From Microbacterium aurantiacum (GTDB taxonomy: Bacteria > Actinomycetota > Actinomycetes > Actinomycetales > Microbacteriaceae): DNA of 64,000 nt. Positions within the stretch are counted from its first letter, which is position 1; every line of letters starts with the position of its first letter. The DNA lies in assembly GCF_002872075.1 (NCBI RefSeq), contig NZ_PGGU01000004.1, positions 62,001 to 126,000 on the forward strand. The letters run 5' to 3'. Below, piece after piece: positions 1-7,881 of the stretch. The translations under genes and the position numbers were made by a program. The notes below the pieces were generated by a model that was not told where the DNA came from, made no database searches, and was given only the letters and a program-made list of their open reading frames with translations.

Positions 1-580
1 TCCGGCCGTTCTCGTCGGCCCGGTATTCGCCGATGAGAACCCGGCGGAGCGGCTCGCCGGCGTCATCGAACACGCGTCCGAGGTAGGAGCACCTCAGCGC
101 CACAGGGTGCACGCGTGTGCGCACCGCGACGAGTGCGACAGCACGCCAGCCCCGGCCCCGCGACCCAGCCAGCCGGCGCGCGATCGGACCGCGGACGCGG
201 CGGAGCGCTGCGAGGTCGAACTCCCAGATCCCCTGTCCGGTCGCCGCGACGAACAGGCGATCACCGAACCAGGCGAGCCCGCCGGCGTGGATCTGCGCTG
301 GGACCAGCTCTCCGTCGTCACCTTCGATCGCGAGTGCGACGTCGAGGTGGCGCGAGCGCTCCAGGTCGACGAACGCGATGCGGGATGCGACGTGCCTGCG
401 CATCCGGTCCTGGCGGAACCAGCTGACGGCCAGCGTGCGCCGGCCCCGCCAGGTGCCGAGATCGATGCCCTGCGGATACCACTTCGTCGTCCAGGATCGT
501 GCGGTCAGCCACCGCAGATCGACGGTGCCTCGGATCTTCTGCCGCATCGGACGCCAGGTCGTTCCGAATGGCCAGAGCAT
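1..580 (-). CDS. Secreted beta-propeller-like protein, 3' end outside window
   Basis: The minus-strand frame is open from an ATG at 580 to the left edge, giving about 193 residues with the C-terminus missing. The readable segments YPQGIDLGTW, QIHAGGLAWFGDRLFVAATGQGIWEFDL and YLGRVFD...VLIGEY (shown in pieces) resemble a family of actinobacterial secreted proteins of unknown function with propeller-like repeats (recalled resemblance, not searched). No signal peptide follows the chosen ATG. The frame stays open a further 19 codons upstream without an ATG or GTG, so a rare start slightly upstream is possible. It lies 60 bases downstream of the ABC permease on the same strand and may be cotranscribed with it. 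The exact function is unknown. Confidence 0.6.
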   Translation of the reverse strand, partial: MLWPFGTTWRPMRQKIRGTVDLRWLTARSWTTKWYPQGIDLGTWRGRRTLAVSWFRQDRMRRHVASRIAFVDLERSRHLDVALAIEGDDGELVPAQIHAGGLAWFGDRLFVAATGQGIWEFDLAALRRVRGPIARRLAGSRGRGWRAVALVAVRTRVHPVALRCSYLGRVFDDAGEPLRRVLIGEYRADENGR

Positions 581-640
581 GCTCCCATCGTCGCCGATCC
601 GCAGGCGGATTGCACGCCGCGACGAGGGAGCATGCCGTCT

Positions 641-1420
641 TCAGCTGCTGCGGCGGATAGAGCGGACTCCGACGATCAGCCCGACCACGGCCACCGCGAC
701 CGCTGAGACGGCGCCCCACAGCACGGCGCTGCTGCCGAGGTCGCCGGCGAACAGCGCTCGTTCGGCCTGGACGATCCAGTTCACCGGGTTCACCGACGCG
801 ACCGCGCGCATCCACGCGGGCCCGTCGTCGAGTGGCAGAAGCATGCCGGAGAGGATGAGCAACGGGAAGATCAGCGACTGCTGCACACCCCAGAAGAGCC
901 ATTCGCGATCCTTCGTGGCCAGCGCCAGCGCGTAGGACAGTGAGCCGAGGCCGACACCGAACACCGCGAGCAGCGCGAGCCCGATGAGGAGTCCGCCGAC
1001 GTGGACGGCGAACCCGAACGGCCAGGCGATCAGCACGATCACGAGCGCCTGGATCACGATCGGTGCGATCTCCTTCAGCGCTCGTCCGACGAGGAGCGAG
1101 GACCGTGCGAGCGGGGCCACCAGGGTGCGCTCGTGCGAACCCGTCATCATCTCGTACTGCAGGTTCGACCCGGTCGCGCCGGTGCCGAACAGCACGATCA
1201 TCACGAGCACGCCGGGAACGAACCACGCCAGCGTCTCGCCCGCCGGCTCGCCGGAGCTCCCGACGAGCAGGGGACCGAACAAGCCGAGGAAGACCAACGG
1301 CTGCAGCAGGCTGAAGATCAGCGTGAAGGGATCGCGGACCACTGGCCGGAGTTCGCGGACGAGGACGTTGCGGGTGTCGCGGGCGAGATTCGGCCGGACG
1401 AGGGTTTCGTTCATGGTCAT
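641..1420 (-). CDS. ABC-2 type multidrug exporter permease (DrrB-like)
   Basis: This 259-residue integral membrane protein is the transmembrane half of an ABC exporter of the daunorubicin-resistance (DrrB) class. It has about six hydrophobic segments, near residues 33-55, 68-85, 115-130, 135-160, 172-192 and 232-252. Before the last segment is the family-typical motif NPVNWIVQAERALF. Its ATG at 1420 overlaps the stop of the ATPase gene by four bases, so the two are translationally coupled and should form a 2+2 complex in the membrane. The exported substrate cannot be told from sequence; hydrophobic drugs or lipids are usual for this class. Expression is probably set by the shared divergent promoter region at 2476-2536. 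Confidence 0.9.
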   Translation of the reverse strand: MTMNETLVRPNLARDTRNVLVRELRPVVRDPFTLIFSLLQPLVFLGLFGPLLVGSSGEPAGETLAWFVPGVLVMIVLFGTGATGSNLQYEMMTGSHERTLVAPLARSSLLVGRALKEIAPIVIQALVIVLIAWPFGFAVHVGGLLIGLALLAVFGVGLGSLSYALALATKDREWLFWGVQQSLIFPLLILSGMLLPLDDGPAWMRAVASVNPVNWIVQAERALFAGDLGSSAVLWGAVSAVAVAVVGLIVGVRSIRRSS

Positions 1421-2475
1421 GACAGGACTCCGGTCTTCTCGGTCTGGGCCGCCGGCGCCGCGGTCGCGGTGTCGGCGGATTCGGATTCGGATTCGGGTTC
1501 GGCGGTGCCTTCGCCCGCCTCGCGGAGCGTGCGGCCGGTGAGGGCGAGGAACACGTCGTCGAGGGTCGGCGGAACGCCGGTCGCGCTCTGCACGGAGATT
1601 CCGGCGGCGTGGAGCTCACGGATCACGATGGGCAGCAGCCGGTCTCCGTCCGGTACCGCGAGCGAGAGGGATGCGTCATCGAGCGCGACATCGACATGGC
1701 TGAGCCCGGCGACGATCGCTCGCGCCCGGGTCGCATCCGCAGCATCCGCGAATCCGAACGTGAGCAGGTCGCCGGCGAGAGTCGCCTTGAGCGCCGTAGC
1801 GGCGTCGTCGGCGATGATGCGTCCCTTGTCCATGACCATCACCCGTTCGGCATAGCGGTCCGCCTCTTCCAGGTAGTGCGTGGTGAGGAAGACGGTGGTG
1901 CCGTGCTGGATACGCAGGTCGAGGATGTGATCCCAGAGGTTCGCCCGGCTCTGCGGATCCAGTCCTGTGGACGGCTCGTCGAGGAAGATGAGCGGCGGAG
2001 CGTGCATGAGGCCGAGCGCGATGTCCAGTCGCCGTTTCTGCCCGCCGCTGAGCTGCTGCACGCTGCGGGTCGCGAAGCCGCCGAGGTCGAGCGATTCGAT
2101 CAGCTCGTCGGCCCGGCGGATGCTGTCGCGCCGCGACATCCCGTAGAACGCCCCCTGGCTGAGCAGTTCATCGCGGACGCGCTGTGAGAAGCTGCCGCTG
2201 GTGAGCTGGCCGACGTATCCGATCCGGGCCCGCACTCCGGCCGGATCCGTCCGGATGTCGTGGCCGACGACCCGAGCCGTTCCCGAGGTAGGCGGGATCA
2301 GGGTCGTGAGCATCCGCAGGCTCGTGGACTTGCCTGCGCCGTTCGGGCCGAGGAACGCCACGAGCTCGCCGCGCACGGCGGTGAAGGAGACGTCGGTGAC
2401 AGCCTGCACCGGCTTCTTCTTGACGGTGAAGACCTTCGTCAGGCCTTCGGTTTCGATGATGGGTTCGTTTGCCAT
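1417..2475 (-). CDS. ABC exporter ATP-binding protein (DrrA-like)
   Basis: This 352-residue ATPase powers the DrrB-like permease encoded next. Walker A GPNGAGKST lies at residues 43-51, followed by the signature LSGGQKRRLDIA, Walker B LIFLDEPSTGLD and the switch histidine in LTTHYLEEAD. A DrrA-type C-terminal domain follows, then an acidic low-complexity tail (EPESESESAD) encoded by a short GGATTC-like tandem repeat near 1475-1500. The start MANEPIIETEG at 2475 was chosen because a TATTGT -10 box (2482-2487) ends exactly six bases upstream, which suggests a leaderless transcript. It is divergent from the WYL regulator at 2537, which is the likely controller. Confidence 0.92.
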   Translation of the reverse strand: MANEPIIETEGLTKVFTVKKKPVQAVTDVSFTAVRGELVAFLGPNGAGKSTSLRMLTTLIPPTSGTARVVGHDIRTDPAGVRARIGYVGQLTSGSFSQRVRDELLSQGAFYGMSRRDSIRRADELIESLDLGGFATRSVQQLSGGQKRRLDIALGLMHAPPLIFLDEPSTGLDPQSRANLWDHILDLRIQHGTTVFLTTHYLEEADRYAERVMVMDKGRIIADDAATALKATLAGDLLTFGFADAADATRARAIVAGLSHVDVALDDASLSLAVPDGDRLLPIVIRELHAAGISVQSATGVPPTLDDVFLALTGRTLREAGEGTAEPESESESADTATAAPAAQTEKTGVLS

Positions 2476-2481
2476 GGGGCG

Positions 2482-2530
2482 ACAATAGAAAGCAACCAGG
2501 ACAGATTCTGTCCGCAATCTCTGCGAATCT
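2482..2530. promoter_or_regulatory. Divergent promoters around a perfect 7-1-7 palindrome
   Basis: The 61-base gap between the exporter and the WYL regulator contains the perfect palindrome GGACAGATTCTGTCC at 2499-2513. It is centred 31 bases from each start codon. On the minus side TATTGT (2482-2487) sits six bases before the exporter ATG. On the plus side GAATCT (2525-2530) sits six bases before the regulator ATG. The symmetry suggests one operator controlling both leaderless transcripts, probably bound by the WYL protein. Binding is inferred, not shown. Confidence 0.6.
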
Positions 2531-2536
2531 TGAATC

Positions 2537-3523
2537 ATGTCCGACACCACCTCCCGAGCGCTCGCCCTGCTCAACCTGCTGCAGACCCACCGCCACTGGC
2601 CGGGCACCGAGCTGGCCGGCCGCCTCGGAGTCACCGAACGCACCGTGCGCCGCGACGTCGACAGGCTTCGCGAGCTGGGCTATCGCGTCGAATCGACCCC
2701 CGGCGCGGCCGGCGGGTACCGCCTCGAGGCGGGGAGTGCCGTGCCGCCGCTCCTGCTCACCGATGACGAAGCGGTGACGATGGCGATCGGCCTCCGCGTC
2801 GCCGCGACGCAGCAGCTCGTCGGAGGTGCTGAGGTCACGCTCGCCGCGCTGGCGAAACTGGAGCAGGTGCTGCCGTCGGCACTCCGGCGGCGGGTGAATG
2901 CGCTCGCCGCTTCGGTGCAGCCGGCGCGCATCGGCGAGAGTCCCGTCGTCTCCCCGGCGATCATCGGGGAGATCGCGCTCGCCGCCCGCGACAGCGAGAG
3001 GCTGCGGCTGCGTTACGTCGACGGGGCCGGGGTGGAGAGCATCCGCCGGGTGGAACCGCACGTGCTCGCGCCCGCCGGCCGCAAGTGGTACCTGCTCTGC
3101 TGGGATCTCGATCGCGACGACTGGCGTACCTTCCGCATCGACCGGATCGAGTCCGTCGAGCACACGCGCGTGCTGTTCGCGCCGCGCGACATCAGCGAGA
3201 AGGAGATCGAGGAGCGGGTGCTGGTCGCTTCGTCGTGGTCGCCGCAGAAAGTCGAGGCGGATGCCGTCATGGAGCTGCCGTTCTCCGAGATGCAGGAGTG
3301 GTTCGGCGTGTGGTCGCAGGGCGCCAGCGCCGAGGGGGAGGCGCGCACCCGGTGGCCGGTCGGGGGCTCGGACTGGCGTGAAGCGATGTACGCACTGCTG
3401 TGGATACCGGCGGGCGTCGAGTACACGACGGATCTTCCCGAACCGGAGCGCGCGGAGCTTCGCGAGGCACTGGAGCGGATGCTCCGCGCGATCGACGCCC
3501 CCGCCCCGCCCGCCCGCGGCTGA
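2537..3523 (+). CDS. YafY-type transcriptional regulator, HTH + WYL domain
   Basis: This 328-residue cytoplasmic regulator has an N-terminal winged HTH of the HTH_11 type at about residues 5-60, containing LAGRLGVTERTVRRDVDRL. A WYL ligand-sensing domain lies at about 140-215, with LRLRYVDGAG, the WYL tripeptide inside GRKWYLLCWDLD, and WRTFRIDRI. A WCX-like C-terminal region follows. WYL proteins sense small ligands or nucleic acids and often act on adjacent genes. Being divergent from the DrrAB-like exporter across a palindrome makes it the probable local regulator of that exporter. Its TGA stop is also the first three bases of the hairpin arm at 3521-3531. The family assignment is firm; the ligand is unknown. 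Confidence 0.9.
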   Translation: MSDTTSRALALLNLLQTHRHWPGTELAGRLGVTERTVRRDVDRLRELGYRVESTPGAAGGYRLEAGSAVPPLLLTDDEAVTMAIGLRVAATQQLVGGAEVTLAALAKLEQVLPSALRRRVNALAASVQPARIGESPVVSPAIIGEIALAARDSERLRLRYVDGAGVESIRRVEPHVLAPAGRKWYLLCWDLDRDDWRTFRIDRIESVEHTRVLFAPRDISEKEIEERVLVASSWSPQKVEADAVMELPFSEMQEWFGVWSQGASAEGEARTRWPVGGSDWREAMYALLWIPAGVEYTTDLPEPERAELREALERMLRAIDAPAPPARG

Positions 3524-3585
3524 CCTGGGTGTCATCGTCTGACTCATAGGGTTATCCCAGGAAACGGTCCTGGCCACCCAGGTCA
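3521..3585. repeat. Nested inverted repeats between the WYL gene and the tRNA-like gene
   Basis: An 11-base perfect inverted repeat, TGACCTGGGTG at 3521-3531 and CACCCAGGTCA at 3575-3585, encloses a second perfect hairpin: CCAGGA (3557-3562), loop AACGG, TCCTGG (3568-3573). The outer arm begins on the stop codon of the WYL gene. No T-run follows, so it is not a textbook terminator. It could be a terminator, an RNA processing signal for the tRNA-like transcript that follows, or a protein-binding site. Confidence 0.6.
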
Positions 3586-3608
3586 CGGCGGGGTAACGTC
3601 AATGCCAT

Positions 3609-3684
3609 CGCGGCGATCCGGGCGGTCCCGGGCTTCAGCTCATACCTGATGGCGTGGCGGGTTCGACTCCCGCCGTCGCGTCCA
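3609..3684 (+). tRNA. tRNA-like gene, anticodon CAT, with atypical D-arm
   Basis: Exactly 76 bases fold as a tRNA. The acceptor stem CGCGGCG (3609-3615) pairs with CGTCGCG (3674-3680) with one G-U. The T-arm is GCGGG-TTCGACT-CCCGC (3657-3673). The anticodon loop is CTCATAC (3639-3645), with T33, anticodon CAT and A37, and CCA is encoded at 3682-3684. The D-region is abnormal: positions 8-9 are AT rather than a canonical U8, and the arm is a compact GC hairpin (3618-3631) without the usual AGCTC...GG loop. The 27-43 pair is T-T, and the discriminator is U. It does not match a standard elongator or initiator tRNA-Met. It may be a divergent tRNA-Met, tRNA-Ile2 or a tRNA mimic, and it lies 30 bases before arfB. 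Confidence 0.5.
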
Positions 3685-3714
3685 CTTCGGAACCTTCAGG
3701 GGCAAGATGGTTCC

Positions 3715-4155
3715 ATGCCTGCTGCTCATCGTCCCGGACTGCGGATCTCGGCGGGGATCACGATCCCCGAGTCCGAGCTGTCGTGGCGATTCTCGCGGTC
3801 GTCGGGTCCCGGCGGGCAGGGCGTGAACACCGCGGATTCGCGGGTGGAACTCGTGTGGGATGCGGCGGGCTCCGCGGTGCTGTCGCCTGCTCAACGGGAG
3901 CGGCTGCTCGAGCGGCTCGACAACCGTCTCGTGGACGGAGTGCTCACCATCGCCGCCTCGGAACAGCGCGCGCAGCTGCGCAACCGTGACGCCGCGCGGG
4001 CACGCCTCGCCGCGCTGGTGGAGGAGGCCCTGCGTCCACCCGCGCCACCTCGCCGCCCGACGAAGCCGAGCCGAGGCTCGAAGGAGCGACGACTGAAAGC
4101 GAAGCAGCAGCGCACCGACGTCAAACAGCTGCGTCGGCGGCCGCGCGACACCTGA
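3715..4155 (+). CDS. arfB: Alternative ribosome-rescue factor, peptidyl-tRNA hydrolase ArfB
   Basis: This 146-residue protein of the YaeJ/ArfB family hydrolyses peptidyl-tRNA on ribosomes stalled without a stop codon. The RF-1-like catalytic motif is present as SSGPGGQGVNTADSRVELVWD, where GGQ is the catalytic loop. A basic C-terminal tail (SKERRLKAKQQRTDVKQLRRR) follows, of the kind that threads into the empty mRNA channel. The length matches the family (about 140). The start MPAAHRP was chosen because upstream in-frame sequence runs into the tRNA-like gene. CAAGAT ends six bases before this ATG and could be a weak -10 for a leaderless transcript. It is convergent with the DUF2156 gene, leaving one base between stops. 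Confidence 0.9.
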   Translation: MPAAHRPGLRISAGITIPESELSWRFSRSSGPGGQGVNTADSRVELVWDAAGSAVLSPAQRERLLERLDNRLVDGVLTIAASEQRAQLRNRDAARARLAALVEEALRPPAPPRRPTKPSRGSKERRLKAKQQRTDVKQLRRRPRDT

Positions 4156-4156
4156 T

Positions 4157-6229
4157 TCAGTCCCGCCCGCGCACCAGCTCGAGGCCGGCCCCGGCGAACT
4201 GACGCAGCGTCGCATCCGGGAGGAACGCGCGCGTCAGAGCTCCGCCGATGCGGGTGAGGTCGCTTTCGTCGCGGAACAGGAGGTACATCGTCTCGTACCG
4301 CGGGTTGAACTTCTGCTTGAACTTGTGCAACGATCCGAACCCGTACACCGGCTCGAGAGACTCGGCGAGCTTGTCGCTCAGCGCCGCGATCATGCCGGCA
4401 TCCGGCGGATAGTCGTGGGCGAGCGGAGCCCCGGAGAGCGACATGATCTGCGCACCCTCCTCGGAGAACAGCTTCGCCGACGAGCCGATGAGGAACTCCA
4501 TCACCGGGCCGAATCCGCCGTCGCGGCGTCGCATGAGGTCGAGCGTCCAGCCACGCACCGTCCCGTCGCTCCCGTACACCGGAAGCCACGACAGGAATCC
4601 GTCGACGTCGCCGTTCGGCGCGATCGCGATCGCCAGCCGGACTTCGGGGTCCTCAGCTTCATCGAGGGTGCCGAGGGTGAAGCGCATCTCGGGAAGGTCC
4701 TTGTCGCCGACCCACGCTTCCGAGATCGCACGCAGCTGCTGCCGCACCCCCCACGTCTCGTCCTTGAGGTGCGTCATCCGGAAGGTCATCTCCTCCCGCC
4801 CAGCGCGGTTGAGGGAGGAACGCACCGAGTTCCACTGCTTGCCGGTGAACGCCAGGCCGGGCAGGTCGACGATGGTGTCGTCGGCGACGACGATGCTGCG
4901 CCAGGTCGACGGCGCCGCGGCGCGAGTGTCGTCATCAGCGCTGAAGAAGCATGGCACGAGGCCCGCATGCTCGGCCATGTGGATGAACTCGGTCACCGCC
5001 GCTTCGCGCGTTTCGGCAGGGCCGATGGGATCGGCGAGCGCCAGCGCCACCCCGCCGCGCCGCTGGTACACCACGATGCCGTTCTCAGTGCGGGCGTAGC
5101 TGTTGCCCTCCCAGGTCGACATCCACGACAGCGTCCCGCCGCCGTGCGCGTGCAACGCCGCCTTGACCTCGTCGACGTCAGGAGAGGGTTGCAACCCGAT
5201 CGTGGAGGACCGTCGAGCGCGGAACGCCGGACGCACCCAGATCAGGTAGATGAGCACCAGCAGCCACAGGAACCCGCTTCCGAGCGCGAGCTCGGTCTCG
5301 CCGTCGATCTGGGCCTCGATCTGCGCTTCGCTCGTGATGATGATCGCGGCGAGGACGAGCGCTGCCAGAAGCACGTTGAAGGCGCCGAGGATGATCGCGA
5401 GCACCCACGACCAGCGGCGGCCGCGGCGCAGCCCGTTCACGACCAGGAGGATCACCACGGTGTCGAGCGCCACGTCGAGGAACCCGCCCGATACCGGCTC
5501 CGTCGGGCCGAACGGTCCGTCGGTGGGTACGAGGATCGTGATGATCTGCGTCACGCCGAGCACCAGCACCGCCATGACGGCGATGAGCCGCTGCTCGCGC
5601 ACGGTGGTCCGCCGGATGCGCAGCGTCCTGTCGACGAAGAGGATGAGCAGCACGGCGAGCAGGTGCTCGACATCGGCCACTGCGCCCCAGAACAGCATCG
5701 CGATGAACACGAATCCCAGCAGGATGAGCCAGCCGCGCACGCGCCATGGCGGCCGGAACAGGCCGATCGCAGCGGCGATGCACGCCATCGTCCCTCCGGA
5801 GGCGCCGACGTCGAGCGCTGCGGCCTGAGCCTGTGCCCACTCCCATTCGAGCTGCGACAGGAGAAGCAGCACGAGGGCGGTGGCGAGGATCGCTAAGAGC
5901 TGCCCGACCCAGTAGTACGCGAGGGCCACACGGGAGCCGCGGCGGAACTCCAGGTAGGCCATGCCCCAGAAGCCGGTGATCGTGAAGACGTACACCCAGG
6001 GCTGGTTCACGAAGAACGTGCCGGTGAGTGGTGTCCACCACTTGCCGTCGGTGAGGTTCGGGAGCCCGTAGGCGACCGCGTCGTAGAGGCCGGTGCGTTC
6101 GAAGGGGCTCCACAGCCCCTGCCAGGCGACGCCGACGGCGAGGATCAACGCGACCATGGTCAGGGTCGCCGGCATCCGCCGCACGACGGACAGGAATCTG
6201 TTCTGCGTGCGGGGCAGTGGCTCGCTCAT
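4157..6229 (-). CDS. Membrane protein with DUF2156 domain (MprF/LPG synthase-like)
   Basis: This 690-residue protein has an N-terminal half of about eight to nine membrane segments (residues ~20-400), partly resembling rhomboid-family proteins. The C-terminal cytosolic half (residues ~410-690) is DUF2156, the GNAT-like aminoacyl transferase fold of MprF and lysyl-phosphatidylglycerol synthases. Typical C-terminal landmarks are visible: KQWNSVRSSLNRA, DLMRRRDGGFGPVMEFLIGSS and FGSLHKFKQKFNPRYETMYL. Known relatives move lysine or alanine from aminoacyl-tRNA to phosphatidylglycerol and change envelope charge. The substrate here is not determined. The ATG at 6229 is preceded by TACGCT (6236-6241) with a six-base gap, indicating a leaderless promoter inside the end of the upstream gene. 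Confidence 0.85.
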   Translation of the reverse strand: MSEPLPRTQNRFLSVVRRMPATLTMVALILAVGVAWQGLWSPFERTGLYDAVAYGLPNLTDGKWWTPLTGTFFVNQPWVYVFTITGFWGMAYLEFRRGSRVALAYYWVGQLLAILATALVLLLLSQLEWEWAQAQAAALDVGASGGTMACIAAAIGLFRPPWRVRGWLILLGFVFIAMLFWGAVADVEHLLAVLLILFVDRTLRIRRTTVREQRLIAVMAVLVLGVTQIITILVPTDGPFGPTEPVSGGFLDVALDTVVILLVVNGLRRGRRWSWVLAIILGAFNVLLAALVLAAIIITSEAQIEAQIDGETELALGSGFLWLLVLIYLIWVRPAFRARRSSTIGLQPSPDVDEVKAALHAHGGGTLSWMSTWEGNSYARTENGIVVYQRRGGVALALADPIGPAETREAAVTEFIHMAEHAGLVPCFFSADDDTRAAAPSTWRSIVVADDTIVDLPGLAFTGKQWNSVRSSLNRAGREEMTFRMTHLKDETWGVRQQLRAISEAWVGDKDLPEMRFTLGTLDEAEDPEVRLAIAIAPNGDVDGFLSWLPVYGSDGTVRGWTLDLMRRRDGGFGPVMEFLIGSSAKLFSEEGAQIMSLSGAPLAHDYPPDAGMIAALSDKLAESLEPVYGFGSLHKFKQKFNPRYETMYLLFRDESDLTRIGGALTRAFLPDATLRQFAGAGLELVRGRD

Positions 6230-6233
6230 GCGT

Positions 6234-6986
6234 TCAGCGTAGCGATGCCGTTCTCGCGTCCGGTGTCGCCCGGCGTGGTGTGTAGTGGCTCCATGCCCAC
6301 CGGAAGCCGAATCCGCCGAAGGCCGCGAACCCGGTGCCGTAGAGCAGGCCGACCACGATCCCGACACCGACCGCCCACTCGAACGCACCACCCGCTGCGA
6401 TGATCGCCGATCCGGCGAAGAGTCCGATCACGCATGCGTTGACGACGATCAGCAGCATGACCGAGCTGCCGATCAGGATGCTCGCGCCGCGGCGGCGCAG
6501 AAAAGAGTATGTCTGCTTCATGCCGTCGAGGTCGTCGTAGGTCGAGGCGAGGAAGACATCGCGGACGTACGGATCGAGGTCGACATAGGCGCCGCGGAGT
6601 CTGTTCATCGCGACGACGTACATCATGTCCTCTTCGGAGACGTTCATGACGCGCGTCTGGGTCATGAAGCCGATCACCGTGAGGAACCCCAGGATCGCGA
6701 TCGAAGCACCCCCGAACCAGCCGCGGAAATCCGACGCCTGGCCGAGGAGCCCGATCGTGACGAGGCCGGCGGAGACGAGGGTGAGGAAGATCGTGATGCG
6801 GGTGAGCACCTCGCTCTGCGCGGTGCTGCGCGCCGCGAGCAGACCCCAGTGTTCGGTCGCGAGTATCTGCGCGCGTCGGGCGAGCGCCGCATCCGATTCC
6901 GTCGACGGAGATGGATCTCCGTCGACGATCTCGGGGGACACCCCGCCCGTGGGTGGCGGTTCTTCCGGGAGTGAGCCCTCGCTCAT
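6234..6986 (-). CDS. Hypothetical membrane protein, four predicted TM segments
   Basis: This protein of 250 residues is not recognised as a named family. The N-terminal ~45 residues are acidic and Pro-rich (MSEGSLPEEPPPTGG...), hence cytosolic and flexible. Hydrophobic segments follow near residues 62-82, 90-108, 163-185 and 200-222. Between the second and third is a charged region of about 55 residues (MNVSEEDMMYVVAMNRLRGAYVDLD) that probably lies in the cytosol. CACAAT, a near -10 box, ends six bases before the ATG. It ends four bases upstream of the DUF2156 gene on the same strand, so the two may be expressed together. Confidence 0.7.
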   Translation of the reverse strand: MSEGSLPEEPPPTGGVSPEIVDGDPSPSTESDAALARRAQILATEHWGLLAARSTAQSEVLTRITIFLTLVSAGLVTIGLLGQASDFRGWFGGASIAILGFLTVIGFMTQTRVMNVSEEDMMYVVAMNRLRGAYVDLDPYVRDVFLASTYDDLDGMKQTYSFLRRRGASILIGSSVMLLIVVNACVIGLFAGSAIIAAGGAFEWAVGVGIVVGLLYGTGFAAFGGFGFRWAWSHYTPRRATPDARTASLR

Positions 6987-7194
6987 ATCGACATTGTGCA
7001 CCCGGCGCGGTTCGGCCGATAGGGCACCTCTGTGCCGTGCCGCGGTGCCTCGTCGAGCGGGAGGTATCCGCCCTCTCACTCGGCCGACTCCGCGCGACTC
7101 CGTTTCCCTGCCGTTCTTCTTCGGCCTGTAGCCTTAGCGCCCGTATCCGCCGCGACCCTCTGCGGCGTGCCCGATGAGTGAAGAGGTTATCGCG

Positions 7195-7878
7195 ATGGCG
7201 AAGACGACGAAGGCCGTGAAGTCGGCGAACGCAGCGCTGGCAGCGGCGGCGGATGCCGCGAAGGACGCGAAGCGACTGAGCAGGACCCTCCCCAAGAAGG
7301 ACGCGAAGAAGCTGCGCGCTCTCGCCGACGATGCGAAGGACGTCGCGAACGCTCCGAAGAAGAAGGTGGAGCGCAGGCCCCGCAAGGTCGAGAAGAAGGC
7401 GGTGGCCGCCATCGGCCGCATCGAGAAGGCATCGGACAAGATCGAGAGCAAGCTCGCCGCCGAGGCCGCCGCGCTGAAGAAGGCCGCGTCGAAGAAGGAT
7501 GCCGCGAAGACGAAGGATGCGGCCAAGACCGAAGCACCGGCCAAGGCACAGAAGTCCGCAAGCAACGACGCCAAGACCGCGAAGGCCGCCGCCCCGCTGC
7601 CGACCGAGGTCAAGGCGGAGAAGGCGGCTGAGACTGCACCTGCCAGCAAGCCCGCAGTTCGCAAGCCGGCAGCAGCACCTGAGGCAGCGCCCAAGCCGGC
7701 AGCCAAGCCCGCGGCCGCCAAGCCGGCAACGGCCCGGAAGCCCGCAGCGGCATCTCCGGCATCCGCAGATCTCGCCGCCCTCACCGTCGCCGAACTGCGC
7801 ACGCGGGCGCGCGCCGCAGGGCGCACCGGCTACTCGAAGCTCACCAAGGCGCAGCTGCTCGCTCTGCTCTCCGCCTGA
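7195..7878 (+). CDS. Histone H1-like Lys/Ala-rich protein with Rho_N/SAP-like C-terminus
   Basis: This 227-residue protein is dominated by Ala, Lys and Pro. A basic helical N-terminal part (AKTTKAVKSANAALAAAAD) and long KKDAAK- and KPAA-type low-complexity repeats resemble bacterial histone H1-like nucleoid proteins. The last ~38 residues, LAALTVAELRTRARAAGRTG followed by YSKLTKAQLLALLSA, form a compact helix-extended-loop-helix unit of the Rho N-terminal/SAP type that usually binds nucleic acid. The ATG at 7195 is preferred over one at 7174 because GAAGAGG lies eight bases upstream. A TAGCCT -10 box at 7129-7134 implies a ~55-base 5' UTR. It is four bases from the peptide synthetase gene. 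Nucleoid binding is inferred from composition. Confidence 0.75.
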   Translation: MAKTTKAVKSANAALAAAADAAKDAKRLSRTLPKKDAKKLRALADDAKDVANAPKKKVERRPRKVEKKAVAAIGRIEKASDKIESKLAAEAAALKKAASKKDAAKTKDAAKTEAPAKAQKSASNDAKTAKAAAPLPTEVKAEKAAETAPASKPAVRKPAAAPEAAPKPAAKPAAAKPATARKPAAASPASADLAALTVAELRTRARAAGRTGYSKLTKAQLLALLSA

Positions 7879-7881
7879 TCG

